Assembly: GCA_037976565.1 (NCBI GenBank)
Contig: CP137682.1
Span: 17,426,341-17,490,340 of the forward strand
Source: Mesocentrotus franciscanus
Taxonomy: Eukaryota > Echinodermata > Echinoidea > Camarodonta > Strongylocentrotidae
DNA length: 64,000 bases
Direction: 5' to 3'
Under the pieces are notes generated by a model. The model had not been told where the DNA came from, did no database searches, and saw nothing but the letters and a program-made list of their open reading frames with translations. The position numbers were made by a program, and so were the translations under genes. Numbering within the stretch: the first letter of the stretch is position 1; every line of letters starts with the position of its first letter. Below are positions 1 to 11,743 of the stretch, one piece after another.

Positions 1-1215
1 ATGTCATGTGAACAACAGTTATTAGGATTCACAAGCGACCTGCACAAGAACTTGGACGAAGGACGTCAAACGGATGCCATAATCATGGATTTTTCGAAAG
101 CATTCGACAAGGTTGGGCATCAACGGCTCTTGCACAAGTTGAACTTCTATGGTGTCAGAGGGAAGAATCTTGGATGGATCCAAAGCTTTCTCCATGGAAG
201 AAGTCAAAGAGTCCTTTTGGATGGCAAGAACTCATCATCAATAGCAGTGGAATCTGGAGTGCCTCAAGGGTCGTTTCTTGGACCTTGTCTCTTTCTATTC
301 TACATAAATGACTTGCCAAATGGTCTAGCATCCACAGTTCGCCTTTTTGCCGATGATGCGATTTCCTACATGACCATCGACAACCAACATCTTGCACACA
401 ATCTTCAACAAGACCTCAACAGGATTGGTGACTGGGCTGAAAAATGGATGATGGTTTTGAACACGGACAAATGCAAGGTACTCACGGTCTCCAGGAAAAG
501 AAGCAAGGTACAACATGTGTATCATTTGAACAACACCCCTTGAAACCGTTGACTCTGCGAAGTACTTGGGTGTTACCATCACTTCCGATCTCAAGTGGAC
601 CCAACATATCAATAATACTGTCAACAAAGCCAATAACGTCCTTGCCTTTCTAAGACGCAATCTACGCATTAAATCTTCTGACCTCAAAGCCACTGCATAC
701 AAAACGTTGGTTCGACCGATCGTAGAGTATGCTTCCTCTGTCTGGGACCCAGCTACCAAGAACCTCATTCACAAAGTTTAAATGGTGCAAAGAAGAGCTG
801 CGAGATTCACTCTGAATCGTTACCATAATACATCAAGTGTCAGCAGTATGCTGAAAGAACTAGATTGGACCACTCTACAAGAGCGCAGAGAAAATGACAG
901 ATTAAATATGATGTATAATATACACAACAAACTCGCTCATCTTCCGGCTCAGGACTATATCACACAAGTCATCCAGTCGACGAGAGCCACCCAACCACAT
1001 TCATATCAGATGCCATACTCAAGAACTGAATCGCATCGGCATTCATTCTTTCCGAGAACAGTAAGGAGTTGGAATTCCCTGCCCTCAGAAATCGTTGCAG
1101 CGCCATCTGTTGGAGCCTTCCGTGGTCGACTGCAGACGGTTGGTGACAGTGGCTAGTCTCCCTCCATCCTATACATGGGCTTGTAAATATTTTGTAAATA
1201 AACTGTATTATAATG
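1..1215 (+). mobile_element. Decayed non-LTR retrotransposon (CR1/Jockey-like), RT C-terminal half and 3' UTR
   Basis: The sequence enters inside a reverse transcriptase domain. It shows the palm motif MDFSKAFDKV near residue 30, the GVPQGS motif and an active-site box FADD in place of the usual YADD. The frame breaks near 541 (shift) and again at a TAA at 779-781. The continuation to 1156 carries the typical C-terminal 'RRAARF ... WNSLP' tail of CR1/Jockey-type RTs. A short 3' UTR with AATAAA-like sequence follows to about 1215. The element runs off the left edge and is not functional as seen. Clade assignment is by motif style only. Confidence 0.85.
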
Positions 1216-1317
1216 TAAAAAGCACTCGACTGGACGCAAATTGCGGTTCACACACATAGTTTGCAAGAATCTTCAATCAATTGAAGGAGGCAGACTTAAT
1301 CAAAAGAAGAAGAAGAA

Positions 1318-1640
1318 GAAAGAGAAAGTGATAGAATGATAAAAGAATAACATAAGTGAAGGTGATAAAAGGAAGAAACAAAGACTAACATAAGGAAAGA
1401 CAGAAAGAGGAAGTGATAGAATGATAAAAAAGCAAAGAATAACATAAGAGAAGGTGATAGAAGGAAGAAACAAAGAATAACATAAGGAAAAACAGAAAGA
1501 GAAAGTGATAGAATGATAAAAGAATAACATAAGTGAAAGTGATAGAAGGAAGAAACAAAGGGTAGCGTAAGGAAAGAAAGGAAGAGGAAATAATAGAATA
1601 ATAAAAAAAAGAATAACATAAGAAAAGGTGATAGAAGATG
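1318..1640. repeat. Purine-rich minisatellite, ~4 units of 85-92 bp
   Basis: The block 'aagtgatagaatgat...' recurs at about 1326, 1411, 1503 and 1589, giving spacings of 85, 92 and 86 bp. Units also share 'ggaagaaacaaag' and 'aataacataag'. Long reverse-strand reading frames here are by-products of the low-complexity composition and are not genes. Confidence 0.8.
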
Positions 1641-1654
1641 AAACTGCACTCACG

Positions 1655-1800
1655 TTGACGTTTTCACGACGACGGGGATTCACGGAAATTGCCCCGACTA
1701 CCGTCGTGTGATTTGGAAGGGAACGTGGGCCGAGAAGCTCGCGCATGCGCAGGGGATAAATATGACGTCACGCGTAGTAGCCCACGTCGGGTGCCTAAAT
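1655..1800. promoter_or_regulatory. Short CpG-rich patch with NRF1-like and CRE motifs (putative promoter)
   Basis: In an AT-rich surrounding this ~150-bp stretch is rich in CpG. It has GCGCATGCGC at 1741-1750 (a full palindromic NRF1-type site) and TGACGTCA at 1763-1770 (a perfect CRE/ATF site) only 12 bp further on. These are typical of TATA-less vertebrate and invertebrate promoters. It lies 2.9 kb upstream of the ependymin-related start codon, whose first coding exon appears to be preceded by an untranslated exon. It could therefore be that gene's promoter. That link is inference. Confidence 0.35.
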
Positions 1801-2185
1801 CAAAAGCTCGCTAATATACCAGATTGGCCCCGAGTAGGGCCACGGGAAAGACACATAGACTCGTCATGCTACACTCCCTTTAAATGCATTATAATGATAT
1901 AATATACATATGATATAATGGTTGCTAGAATATTGAGAGTCCAAGAACTTTCGATGCCCTCTAATACATAACACCGCTGATTCAATAGTTATCAGAGTAG
2001 TCCTCCCACCTGACTGGACCAACGCTACGCCACCAATTTCAATCAGTAGTAGATTCTGAATTTTGTAAAGGGAGGGGCACTATCAACCAACAACAACAAT
2101 TAAACCAATTATAATAAGTTAATTGATCAGGCCAGTAGGCATCTATGATGCAAATAGATAATTTGTAATTGTATAGGCCTATAAA

Positions 2186-2514
2186 AAGAAATATTGCTTT
2201 ATATAGCGCTTAGTACGAAATACCGTCTCTAAGCGCCTTACATATATTTTTATTACAACGGTCATCGGATTCATGCGCGCACAGTATGCACCATCTCCAC
2301 TCCGTGTGGAATTTGCCTACCATGTGGTCACCGTGAGGACATATTGTATCACAAAGGCTTTCATCATCCTACCAGATCCCCATTGCTCTCCTGGGTATGG
2401 AGTGGCAAATGTAAATGAATGCCTTGCCAAAGACATCAGTGCCGAGTCGGGGAACGAACCCACGACCTTTGCATGTCCAGTTAGTGCTAAAACAGCTCGA
2501 CTACGACACCTCTA
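2186..2514 (-). mobile_element. tRNA-derived SINE with LINE-like tail
   Basis: Read on the minus strand, the element begins near 2514. It has an A box TAGTCGAGCTG (plus-strand 2493-2503) and, 32 nt later, a B box GGTTCGTTCCC (2450-2460, one mismatch to the consensus core). The body ends in a 3' tail 'aggcgcttagagacgg ... gcgctatataaa' at 2186-2240. That tail closely resembles the end of the duplicated block at 31226-31668, as expected of a SINE sharing a LINE tail. The internal pol III promoter layout is clear; the exact ends are approximate. Confidence 0.75.
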
Positions 2515-2520
2515 CAAAAT

Positions 2521-4670
2521 AACTTACAATATATTATCTACAAGAGTAATTTAATGTCTGTCAATATTAAGACAACATTCATGGCAAGTTATTTTAGTTC
2601 ATGATTTTGACGGTATAGGTGATATTCACAAAATGATCAACGTGCATAGTATGTGCATACGTACATGGGTATGTAGGTCAGCTTATATTTACCGCCTTGA
2701 TGCGTGGGTAGCCGTAGTTGACACTTCTAATGACCACCCTCCCCTATCCCCCATCCCCACCCCCAACCCAATCCTTCTTCCCTCGTTTCCGATTTGACCC
2801 AAAATCAGTCACAAGGCTGTGAGCCATTCTATACGTAAATATTTGTTGTCACATTATGTCATAGCCTACAAGTGTTGCGTCTGCACTTCCTTCATGCATA
2901 TGAGTGGACATCCACTTTATTTAGGAGTTATTATTTGTGACTAGGCACTACAAAACCACCACAAAGTCGCATGATTTGATTTTCAGTATGATCTCAATAA
3001 ATTTGTAGTCGGTCAGCTTTGTCAAGTTTTGGTTTTTAGCATTTCCTGAAAAAGTATACTTCAATCTATGTAATTTCACAACTTGGAAGCACTAAACAAT
3101 CTGAAAGTAGTATTTTGGCAGTGTTTTGCAGACCTCTGTCTGTCTGATCTTGGGTTTGCCTTCATACTTTAATTTCTTTATGACCCTAGGTATTAGGGAT
3201 ATTGGTCTCATTTAATATCCCACAAGTTTTGGATTTTCCGAGCTCTATCAGCAATGAGCTAAAATTGGAACCTCTGCCGAACGATGTGAAAATGAAATGA
3301 CCGGTTTACCCTTCATCTAACAATTTTCGAAATTATAAAAGACTTTTCTTCTTATCTTTTGATTTGCTTGTTGGAGAAATTGTGCATATTGTCTGTAGAT
3401 TTGTCCGTCTACTCCCCCGAAAACGGTCTTTAAAAATTATGTTAACAATGTCTAAGCCTTGTCAGCAAATAGCTGAAATTGGACCCCAATGTCGGTAAAT
3501 GTGAGAAAAATATAAACTCAGTCGGCAAATTTCGGAAATATTATGGCCTTTCTCTTCTTTAGCTCAGTTACATTTGCTTGTTTGACTATTTGTGTATAAA
3601 TTATTGTCTGTAGATTTGGTCTAACAACCCCCCACTCCCTTCTGAAAAAAGGTCGAGCGACTCTTCTTGCTCTCGTCATTCTCTAAATTTAAGGTTCCTG
3701 GTATCACCTTTTTAACCGGGTGAGTTCCAGTCCTTGTACCGCGTGGTTAAATATTAAATTAAAAATTAAATATAACGCTCTATTATCTAACCCTGTAAGT
3801 CAACAATATTGGACTTCGGCCGTCTTCTGTCTTATGATGGTGATTATATTATCGAACGGTCATTCATTAATTTTAAGTTACTTGCAGTCACACAAATAGA
3901 TTATTCGGTCACTCAAAGAATACAGCCTAAAGAAACAAGTCTTGAGCAATCATGGTATAAATATCGCCAGAATTTACCATTTTGGGTACAGAGTTCCACT
4001 GGTGTTATCCAAAGGAAAAAGTTGACGAGGCTAAATTTTTTTTTATTCCTCAAAGAAATTATTCGGTGAGTATATAGCGCTTTTCTTTTCACCCCTGCAA
4101 CTGCCCTCGAACAGAATATAAGTGACAAGTAGCTCGCAATTATTTGCGAACAGTTTCTGCTGGTCTATTTCATTAGCATAGCAATGAAGTCAACAAGTAT
4201 ATAGAATGTTCTTATCCATGAATTATTTCCATGCAACTTTGTATCCATTGTCCTTGTTCTAAGACATGTTTTTCTTTATTTCTCGTTTAATATATTCAAA
4301 AGCGAAACACATTTTGTTTCTACTCTTTATAGTCCTATATTTCTCCGTCCTGCTATAGTGCCCATCCTACGTTTCCTTCTTCAACGAAGATGCCTTTTTC
4401 TTCTTTACCTTACCTTATTTTTTTCTAATGATGTATACATTTTAGGTTGGTTATACATTGTACTAAATCGAACTTAATATATTGCATTTGTTAGTCGCCG
4501 TTGCCAATCATAGTGCATGTTACTTACCTTGAAACATCGGGGTTCTCACATTATAACATAAATCAATAGATTGAATATAAAGTATGACACTACAGTGAAT
4601 TGATGCTTATACACATCTTAATTTTCGGTTTCCTTAGAATTGTTTTGTTTTATCTTTTTCTATTTGACAT
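2521..4670. other. Intergenic stretch, with a diverged ~214-bp tandem duplication
   Basis: No convincing coding region is visible. Two blocks beginning at about 3251 and 3465 share, in order, a 'gcaa.tagct.aaattgga' start, a 'ttcg.aaat.tta' segment, 'attgtctgtagattt' and a poly-C patch. This indicates an old tandem duplication of about 214 bp. The rest is AT-rich and unremarkable. Confidence 0.5.
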
Positions 4671-4675
4671 TACAG
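4667..4675 (+). promoter_or_regulatory. Splice acceptor just upstream of the ependymin-related ATG
   Basis: A pyrimidine-rich run 'ttttatctttttctatttgacattacag' ends at 4675 and the ATG follows 10 bp later. This is the form of a 3' splice site, so the first coding exon probably starts at 4676 and a 5' UTR exon lies further upstream. Confidence 0.6.
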
Positions 4676-4685
4676 AACCGCAAAC

Positions 4686-7600
4686 ATGAAGCTGATAGCG
4701 TTCTCCGCCCTCTTGCTCATCACCTTGGCGAGTGCCCAGAAACCTTGCTGTGGACCGATGCAGATCATGACTGGAAATGGTATGATGAATGGTGGTGGCA
4801 GTGAAGGAGGTGCAGGTGGTGGTGGTGGTGGTAGTGGGGAAGGGGGTCAATAGATACTTCGTTGGTGGTAGTGGTAGTGCATGCGGTGGTGGTGTTTGTA
4901 AATGTGATGCTTGTGTGGAAATTGTTAATTTCAAGGATGATAATTAGCAGTACCGTGATTAAGTATTGATGATATTTGAGATAGGCCTTTTGCTGTCGTC
5001 AGCACTTTTGATGGTGGTGTTGGTGACATAGATTTTATGTTTGCAACAGAACACAATATTAACCAATGCGAATTAATGTTTTTATTTCGATAGATTTCAG
5101 GAATGTGTAAACCTACCAAAATAGTAAGTCAGTCTTGACTGACATGCATGGATAACGACAAAGTGATAATAATTCTGTATATTTGTATTCAACAGTATCA
5201 TTTAAAATGACTTTGAAATGAACATTAACTAAAATTAGAATGTGTCACTCAAGTCAAACCAGCATGGCTAAAACTTCCTCTTATCTTCACAGGCGCCACA
5301 GTAGGGATACAAAATGGCGGACTGCAGGGGTACTACACATATGCCTATGGTGCATTCGACTATACCAATCGGCGGTTCGGTTACACCATGAATGTGGACC
5401 GCATCGACGGTAAAAGCTCGCACGACTACCGTGTCGTCCAGAAATACGATCAGGTAAGAACGAAAGTGAGAAGAGGGGAAGGGAAGAGGAGAGCGAGCGA
5501 GCGAGAGAGAGAGAGAGGAATACAAAAGATGGGGGTTGAGACAGAAAAAGAGAAAGAAATACAGACAGCAAGACTGATCGACAGACAGACTGACAGACAG
5601 ACTGACAGACAGACAGAGAGATTTAAAAAAAAAAAGAGAAGAGAGGGAGGCAGAGAGAAAGAGAGAAAGAAAGAGAGAGAGAGAGAAAGAGTGAGTGAGA
5701 GAGGGTGGGGCAGGGGGAGGGGAAGAGAGAAATGAGGAGATGGGTTTGGTGACTGTACGTTCTGTTAAGGAAAAAATCCCTGAAAAATATTCGAATGCAT
5801 GGTGATAAATGGTGATGATGAGCAGGAGGAGGAGGAGGGGAAGAGAAGGTGAACGATTATAGTGATACTAAGGATGAGAAGAACGATGGCGATGATGATG
5901 ATGATGATGATGTTGATGATGGGTAGTGGTGGTGGTGATGGTGATGGTGGTAGTGATGATGCTGATAAAGATGATGACAATGAATGTCGTGTTAATGCTA
6001 AAGGTGGTGATGATCATCAACTCTGATGCTGTTATCAACAATTAAACGTATTAAATTCTAATATAAATTCCACCATTGTAGGCCGTGTATCATACATCTC
6101 AAACATGAAACTGTATTACACCAATTAACAATATTCATAAGATTCATCGAAAGAGGAAACTGATATTTTAATAGCAAACGGAATTCCAATACAACATTTT
6201 GTTAATTTGCAGGGATTCAATTCCATTCACGTTAACACTTTATAGTCTATGCATCATTGGAGATATACGTTTTGTGCTGTTTTGTTGAGCAGGATACAGA
6301 GTGGATCATACATGAAGTCACACAGAGCTGTCTCAAGAGGAAAGCCTACCAACCAGAACCAAGTGCCTGCGTCCCAAGTAAGTCATGACGAGAGAGAAAA
6401 TAGTGTGAGAGAGAGAGAGAGAAAGAAGGGTGGAGAGACAAAAGAAGGGTGAGAGGGAGGTATATGAATGAGGAAAAGGAGAGTACACTATTTAGAAAAA
6501 TAAATAAGTTTAAAGATGAGATTAATTAGATGTTCAATTAAACACTCCTGGTCCATGGTCCCCTTTCGGACGCATGGCAGGGTATAGAGCTTGTAATGTT
6601 TTCTTATTCTAGTTAATTTTAGTATTTTTATTTATTTATTTATGCATGTTCAAAATTTCACAATTCATTGGAGTTATCATCACATGAAAAAGAATATAAT
6701 ATAACAAATCATTTTCAATTTTACAATCCATTTGAACTGACTTCACTTCACGTGAAAAGGAATATAACAACTAATGGTTTATCAAAGACAAGTTGCAACT
6801 ATTATACAGTTAAAGGAATGAACACACAAAGGTGATGAAACATAAGCAAATAGAGACAAATAAAATCCTAAAGGGTTCTGAACTATTTACACTATTTACA
6901 AAGAACAAGAAAAGAAAAGAAAAAAATATATATATAATTGTGAAGTCTAGTAAAAATTTATGTTCGATATAATGAGAACTGATATATAGAATTATATATA
7001 TTATGTAAGTAATGTCTTACACCTGTGAAATTATAATACACTTGAGTGCTCTTTTAAAGGAGTTTGGTGATTTTAAATTTCGAATATTGTTAGGTAGAGA
7101 ATTCCATACATCTGGACCCCTATGTCTGATTGATTTCTGGGCTAATGTAGTGTGAGGATTGACCACATGTAAATTCGAAGACTGCCTTGTTGAATATGAG
7201 TGAACCATGTTATTAGGTTGGAACATTGAAGATAAAGAAGTAGGTAACAATTTGATATTGAAACGTAACATAAATATGGCAATTTGGAGGAAGTTAATAT
7301 CATCAACCTTTAAGCATTTCAGTTAACAAATAGTGGGGTCGCATGGTCACGATAACCAGCTCGGGTACATATGCGTACAGTATAAATTTGATATGACTGA
7401 TCAGTCTCGCAACATGCCATTTTACTCATATTATATTCCTACATGATACCCATATTTTCTGGCACATAAAACACGGTTTTACACAATCTGTATTTTTTTA
7501 GTGAATAATCACTTTCGATACATTCAAGCTAGTTTACTCTTTAATAACACTCGAATTAAAGTCATATGCTGCCCCGTCGTTCACGAACCTCATATATCTC

Positions 7601-10221
7601 GTCTATCATGTTTATCGACGGATTATGTGATTTCTCCATTTTGTTTAAATCGCTGAAACCAGATCAAGCCGTGCTTTCAACATCCTTTTTCTTGGGAGGC
7701 AACCAAGGCTTGTTAGTGGATACCTGGTCATATACCTACTCCAGTCCCAAGGACCCTCTGGACGGGGTCGTAGCACTCAATCAGGTGCATGGATCCTGCC
7801 TACCTACAGGGGGCTCCATCTTCGGGAAGGTCAATAATGGTGGCACTGACGGTGAGTATTTTCACCGTTGCAATTGCCGCAAGAATGTCCTGCAGAATGG
7901 CGCAGACGGCATTGGCTTAACAGTCAGTCGGGTATTCTTTCGACTTCGGGAAGGTCAATAATTGTGGTAATGAAGGTGAGTATCTTCACCGTTGCAATTA
8001 CCGCAAGAATTTTCTGCAGAATGGCGCACAGATCATTGGCTTAAAGATACCATGTCCCTTTTGCAGCCAACATCAAATTCTTTAGAACTTTGCAGGAATT
8101 ATGAATATTTCATGTATGTCCTATCTGTGAAATTTAAACGTTAGCAGTGTCCTAATATTCAAATTATGCAAGGAAACCTGTTCACTTGCTAGACTTCACT
8201 GTCAGACACTATTGAGTGACTGACTGGCTTTTTAAAAATCTTTGGTAATATCATACATAAAATGAGCTGTAAAGAGTACATGAGCATTTGTCTACATTAA
8301 TAACCCACTTCTTGTAATGGCCAAAATTAAACTGATTGAATCTTTGCGCAGCACAAAACGTACGACCATTCGGTACAATGGTCTGAAAATCAGACTATTA
8401 CTTACTGGCTCTATAGCTCCTAAGTCGATTCGACAACTAATAGTCGTTATTTTCCCACTTAAAGACATTTTCAAGCCCCCTTTTTTAGGGAAGTTCTAAT
8501 CACTCAGTTTTCCCAAGAGAGTTATGTCGCCCCCAATTTTTTTTATGAGGCCACCATCCATCTCCAGCCTAACCGCTCACGATGGTGGTCTCCTGCGTTC
8601 TAAATTACCTCTCTAATTTATTGAAAAATGTTTACTATGTATTTGTTATCTTTTGTGTATGCTTCGTACATGTTTATTGTATGATATAATTGTACATGAC
8701 CTTCTATTTAATTACTTTTGTAAACATGTTATTCATTGTATTTGTTATTGTTCGAATTTTTGTAATATGAGTTTTAATTTGTATCTTTTTGAACGCAGAA
8801 ATAAAACCAATCAAACAAAACAAACAACAAATTAGTATTGTCTTTCAAATGCCGTTGGAATTTAACTTTTTCATTTTTGTTTGGCCTGCAAATGGGACAT
8901 GGTACCTTTAACAGTTAGTAGGGTATTCTAATGACTTCGGGAAGGTCAATAATGGTGGCACCGACGGTGACTATCTTCACCGTTGCAATTGCAACAAGAG
9001 CGTCCTGCAGAATGGCGCAGACATCATTGGCCTGACAGTCAGTAGGGTATTCTAATGACTTCGGGAAGGTCAATAATGATGGCACCGACGGTGACTATCT
9101 TCACTGTTGCAATTGTCAGGGACTACAGGGATTACAGGGACGCTATTTTCCGATGATTACACTGTAGCCCTATTCTGCTTAGACTGTCGGGTATATTTGT
9201 TTATATTTTTATCGCAGTTTCTTTCGTGATTGCGAGTGGAGTTCTGAACATGACTGTGGGAATACCTGATCCTGATAGATGGTTCACCCTTCCAAGCTAC
9301 TGCAACAAAACGGTAATCCTTATCAATCCTCACATCGGCCCTGCCGTGTTCTCTATCTATAATTTATCAAGTGATTTTTTTAAAATAGAAATTAAAGTTC
9401 GTTTCATCATGCTGAATAATTTGTGTTACTTACAGGCCCTCATTAAAAAAATGTTTTTTTCCATTAGAAATTATAATCTTCTAGTCACGCCAAGAAATCT
9501 ACCGTTGGAATACAAATGTATATCCTTCTCCGCCTTCCTTACAATTCTTCACCCACATCTACTTTTGATTATCTCCTCCTCCTCCCCGTCCTCCCCTCCC
9601 GTCCCCCTCCTCCTCCCCTTCCTCCTCTTCCTCATCCTTTACAACCTCCTCCTCCTCTTCCTCCTCCTCCCCCTCCTCTTTTTTCTCCTTCCCTCCTCCT
9701 CATTCTCTATGACTTCCCCATCTTCTCCTTTTTGTTCACCCTCTTGTTTCTGCCCACCCCCTGTTCCTCCTGTTACTCTTCTGGTTCCTTGCCCTTGCCC
9801 TGATATATCTATTGTTAATCTGGCATTAACATATGATGACTCTCACTAATTCTGTGTTTAATTATAATAACGTCAATGTGCGATATTAACTGTCATTTAA
9901 ACTAGGCTTTACACAAAAATGTATGTGTTCCCTGTTTCCTCTTAATAATTGAAGTAGTTTATCGACGACACGATTTCATTAGATGCATCGAAACGGGTCT
10001 TAATAGAACCTTAAATCAACAAGTTTCACCCAAACCTTCAATCAATTGTGGCGTCAACTCGTTAATACCATGATTTTATCCGGCAGATCTTTGTGATCCA
10101 AAATTACTTCCATCCATCAATTATGTGTTATCATTTTAATATCATCTTTTTACAGAACGTTTTATCTGATGACAGCTCAGTGTTTGATCACGAAGTCCTG
10201 AAATTACCCGTCGTCTTCTAG
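4686..10221 (+). CDS. Ependymin-related secreted protein, six coding exons (229 aa)
   Basis: Coding exons are 4686-4779, 5293-5453, 6293-6377, 7663-7851, 9218-9312 and 10156-10221. All introns are GT..AG and the phases fit; the joined length is 690 nt including the TAG stop. The protein starts with a signal peptide (MKLIAFSALLLITLASA, cleavage near residue 17). A Cys-Cys pair follows at residues 21-22, then single cysteines at 98, 111, 159 and 205, as expected for the disulfide-bonded ependymin/EPDR fold. Sequons lie at N187 and N206. Exon 3 encodes the family-like 'EWIIHEVTQSCLKR' region and exon 4 the 'FFLGGNQGLLVDTW' region. Length suits the family (about 200-230 aa). Family members are secreted or lysosomal lipid- and calcium-binding glycoproteins; a specific role here is unknown. 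A strong acceptor ends at 4675, 10 bp before the ATG, implying an upstream non-coding exon. Intron 3 holds a LINE fragment; intron 4 a tandem array and a MITE. Exon 4's acceptor is weak (poor pyrimidine tract). Confidence 0.88.
5468..5735. repeat. Purine-rich GA/GACA simple repeats in intron 2
   Basis: Intron 2 of the ependymin-related gene holds (ga)n and (gaca)n runs and further on a (gat)n run at about 5888-5915. Long open frames here are compositional artefacts. Confidence 0.85.
6545..7325 (-). mobile_element. LINE 3' fragment in intron 3 (minus strand)
   Basis: A minus-strand reading frame at 7017-7271 encodes the C-terminal tail of a CR1/L2-like reverse transcriptase, with the recognisable 'YSTRQSSNLHV' and 'IRHRGPDVWNSLP' segments. 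It is followed (leftward) by an A/T-rich 3' UTR-like stretch. It is 5'-truncated and antisense to the host gene; the left end is approximate. Confidence 0.65.
8041..8911. mobile_element. TTAA-flanked MITE, family A copy 1 (with nested LINE tail)
   Basis: TTAA at 8041-8044 and 8908-8911 bracket ends that are inverted repeats of about 28 bp (left 'agataccatgtccctttt', right its diverged complement). The neighbouring tandem unit carries the empty site GGCTTAACAG at 7914-7923. The same body without the nested LINE is found at 17244-17756. TTAA target duplication is typical of piggyBac-type transposition; no transposase is encoded. Confidence 0.8.
8497..8830 (+). mobile_element. LINE 3' end nested in MITE
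   Basis: This stretch is absent from the paralogous MITE at 17244-17756, where flanking sequence is continuous. It ends in 'aaataaaaccaatcaaacaaaacaaac', a 3' tail with a short-word repeat as seen on CR1/L2-type LINEs. It has no coding potential left. Confidence 0.55.
9560..9790. repeat. CCT/CTC-rich low-complexity tract in intron 5
   Basis: A strongly pyrimidine-biased run of cctcctcc units lies in intron 5 of the ependymin-related gene. The two overlapping long open frames here are Pro/Leu/Ser low-complexity translations, not genes. Confidence 0.8.
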
Positions 10222-11740
10222 TTCTCGTACGGGGGTGTCGTTGCCAAGGGACAGTTGTTGGGGCAGCCCGCTCTAATGAGAGGATTTCAAACTACCGATT
10301 GTCCTCATTTAAGCTTCCAATCAGTGTGATTTGCCCTTCCTAAAAAAAAGAGATTTATAGTCAACATAGTCTAGAACTTCTTAAATAATATTGAATTCAT
10401 TATTAACCAGAATGATGGAGAAAAAAGTTGAATTTATGATATTTGGTAATCATTTATTATATGCTATTACTAATTGTCATGTTTGATTAAACAAATATTC
10501 GTAAATGCAAATGAGTTAGGATTGACTATTAACACTCTATGTGGCTTATAGTTTTATACATAGCTAAAGTAAACGGCAAACTTCGAAACGTGGCTAAAAT
10601 TGTGACCATGATTGTTACGGATAAGTAACTTGACTTTACTGAGCTCTCATTGGAGGTTTATAGAAAATATTCACCGTCTAAAAGCATCATGGGTACTACA
10701 TCTATGTTTTTTAATGTGATGCAACGCTACTAATGTTAATGAATGTAATCAGTTGATTTTTGTGAGGCGGTTTATCCCCCTCTTCTACGTTTGAAATAGG
10801 ATCTGGCTACCCCCATTCAACCTCCATTAAATTTGTATCGAACCTTGTAAAGAAGAGAGTCACTTTGAATAAATTCTATCTGAATCACAAAAACAGCGAG
10901 GTGACCTCGTTCGTGTTGCTTTCTATGCGTTTACCCTAAACTCGTTCTCCGTTTGCAATATCATGGTCGTATTTAAAAGGAATGAAATTCAGCGTTAACT
11001 TTTAAGAGCTAATTGCCGAATAGTACGGATACCATTAACAGGGTGTAATATGTTCGTGGTCCGGTGAACCCGATTGAGTGATCATCTACCAAATTGGAAA
11101 GGGGGAGAGAGGGATAAAGAGCAAATGCAAGTAGAAGGAAGATGAAAAGAGAGAAAGAGAAGAAGAAGATTTTTTCTCCGAAAAAGTCGATTGGATTGTT
11201 TTAAGTACCTTACATCACCCATCAATTAGTTTCTCTCTCTTCTCTTCCTCCTCCCCTCTCTCTCTCTTCCTCCCTCCCTACCTTTCTCATTTCCTTTAAA
11301 TTGTCATTCTTATTTTGTATGTACGAATCTCTCTCTCTCTCTCTCCCTCTCCTTCAATTATTCATTCGCTTAATCCGTCTCTGGTCCTGTCTCCTGGGAC
11401 TACTTCATTTGATGAAGATTATTTTACGCCAATCGAGCTTCAGTGCATACTTAATGGAGAATGAAACTCACGATCACAATTCTCCGCTAAGTCCGCGGTC
11501 ATTATTTGTTACTATAAACTCATGTCGATTCAATTCACCATGCTCACATTTCTCCCAGTACGTCCGCTGTTTATTCGTTTTGTTGCCTCTATAAACTCAT
11601 GTCCATAAAATTTGGGCATTTTCATATACATGTTTTTGTTGATACATTAGACTACATATTTACTCCTCCATTTAACATCGCGTGCATAAGAAGTTCAACA
11701 TCAGATGTGGATAAGGAGTTAACCATGAAATGTGCATGAG
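10222..11740. other. Intergenic, no gene seen
   Basis: This holds the 3' flank of the ependymin-related gene. I see no reading frame with recognisable protein character; a GA tract (about 11100-11170) and a CT tract (about 11230-11355) are the only marked structures. A confident polyadenylation signal for the upstream gene could not be picked. Confidence 0.5.
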
Positions 11741-11743
11741 GAG

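Larger units (their letters stand above)
7820..9120 (+). repeat. 124-bp tandem array copied from exon 4 end and donor, split by a MITE
   Basis: The segment starting 'cttcgggaaggtcaataat' occurs at 7820 (the real exon 4 end), 7944, 8935 and 9059. Spacing is 124 bp, then 124 bp after removing an 867-bp insertion, then 124 bp. Each unit includes the last 32 nt of exon 4, the splice donor and the start of intron 4. The donor GTGAGT is kept in units 1 and 2 but changed to GTGACT in units 3 and 4. Unit 4 is cut after about 60 bp. None of the extra units has an acceptor, so they look like intronic pseudo-exon ends rather than alternative exons. Confidence 0.85.

Noticed and set aside
5388..5735. 115-codon frame through exon 2
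   Set aside because: Only the first part is exon 2; after the GT at 5454 it is GA-repeat translation.
7566..7961. 131-codon frame around exon 4
   Set aside because: The part before 7663 and after 7851 is intron; splice phases and the family match support only 7663-7851.
9226..9849. 207-codon frame starting inside exon 5
   Set aside because: It begins in ependymin-related exon 5 but runs through the donor into a CCT-rich intron; the spliced model explains exon 5 better.
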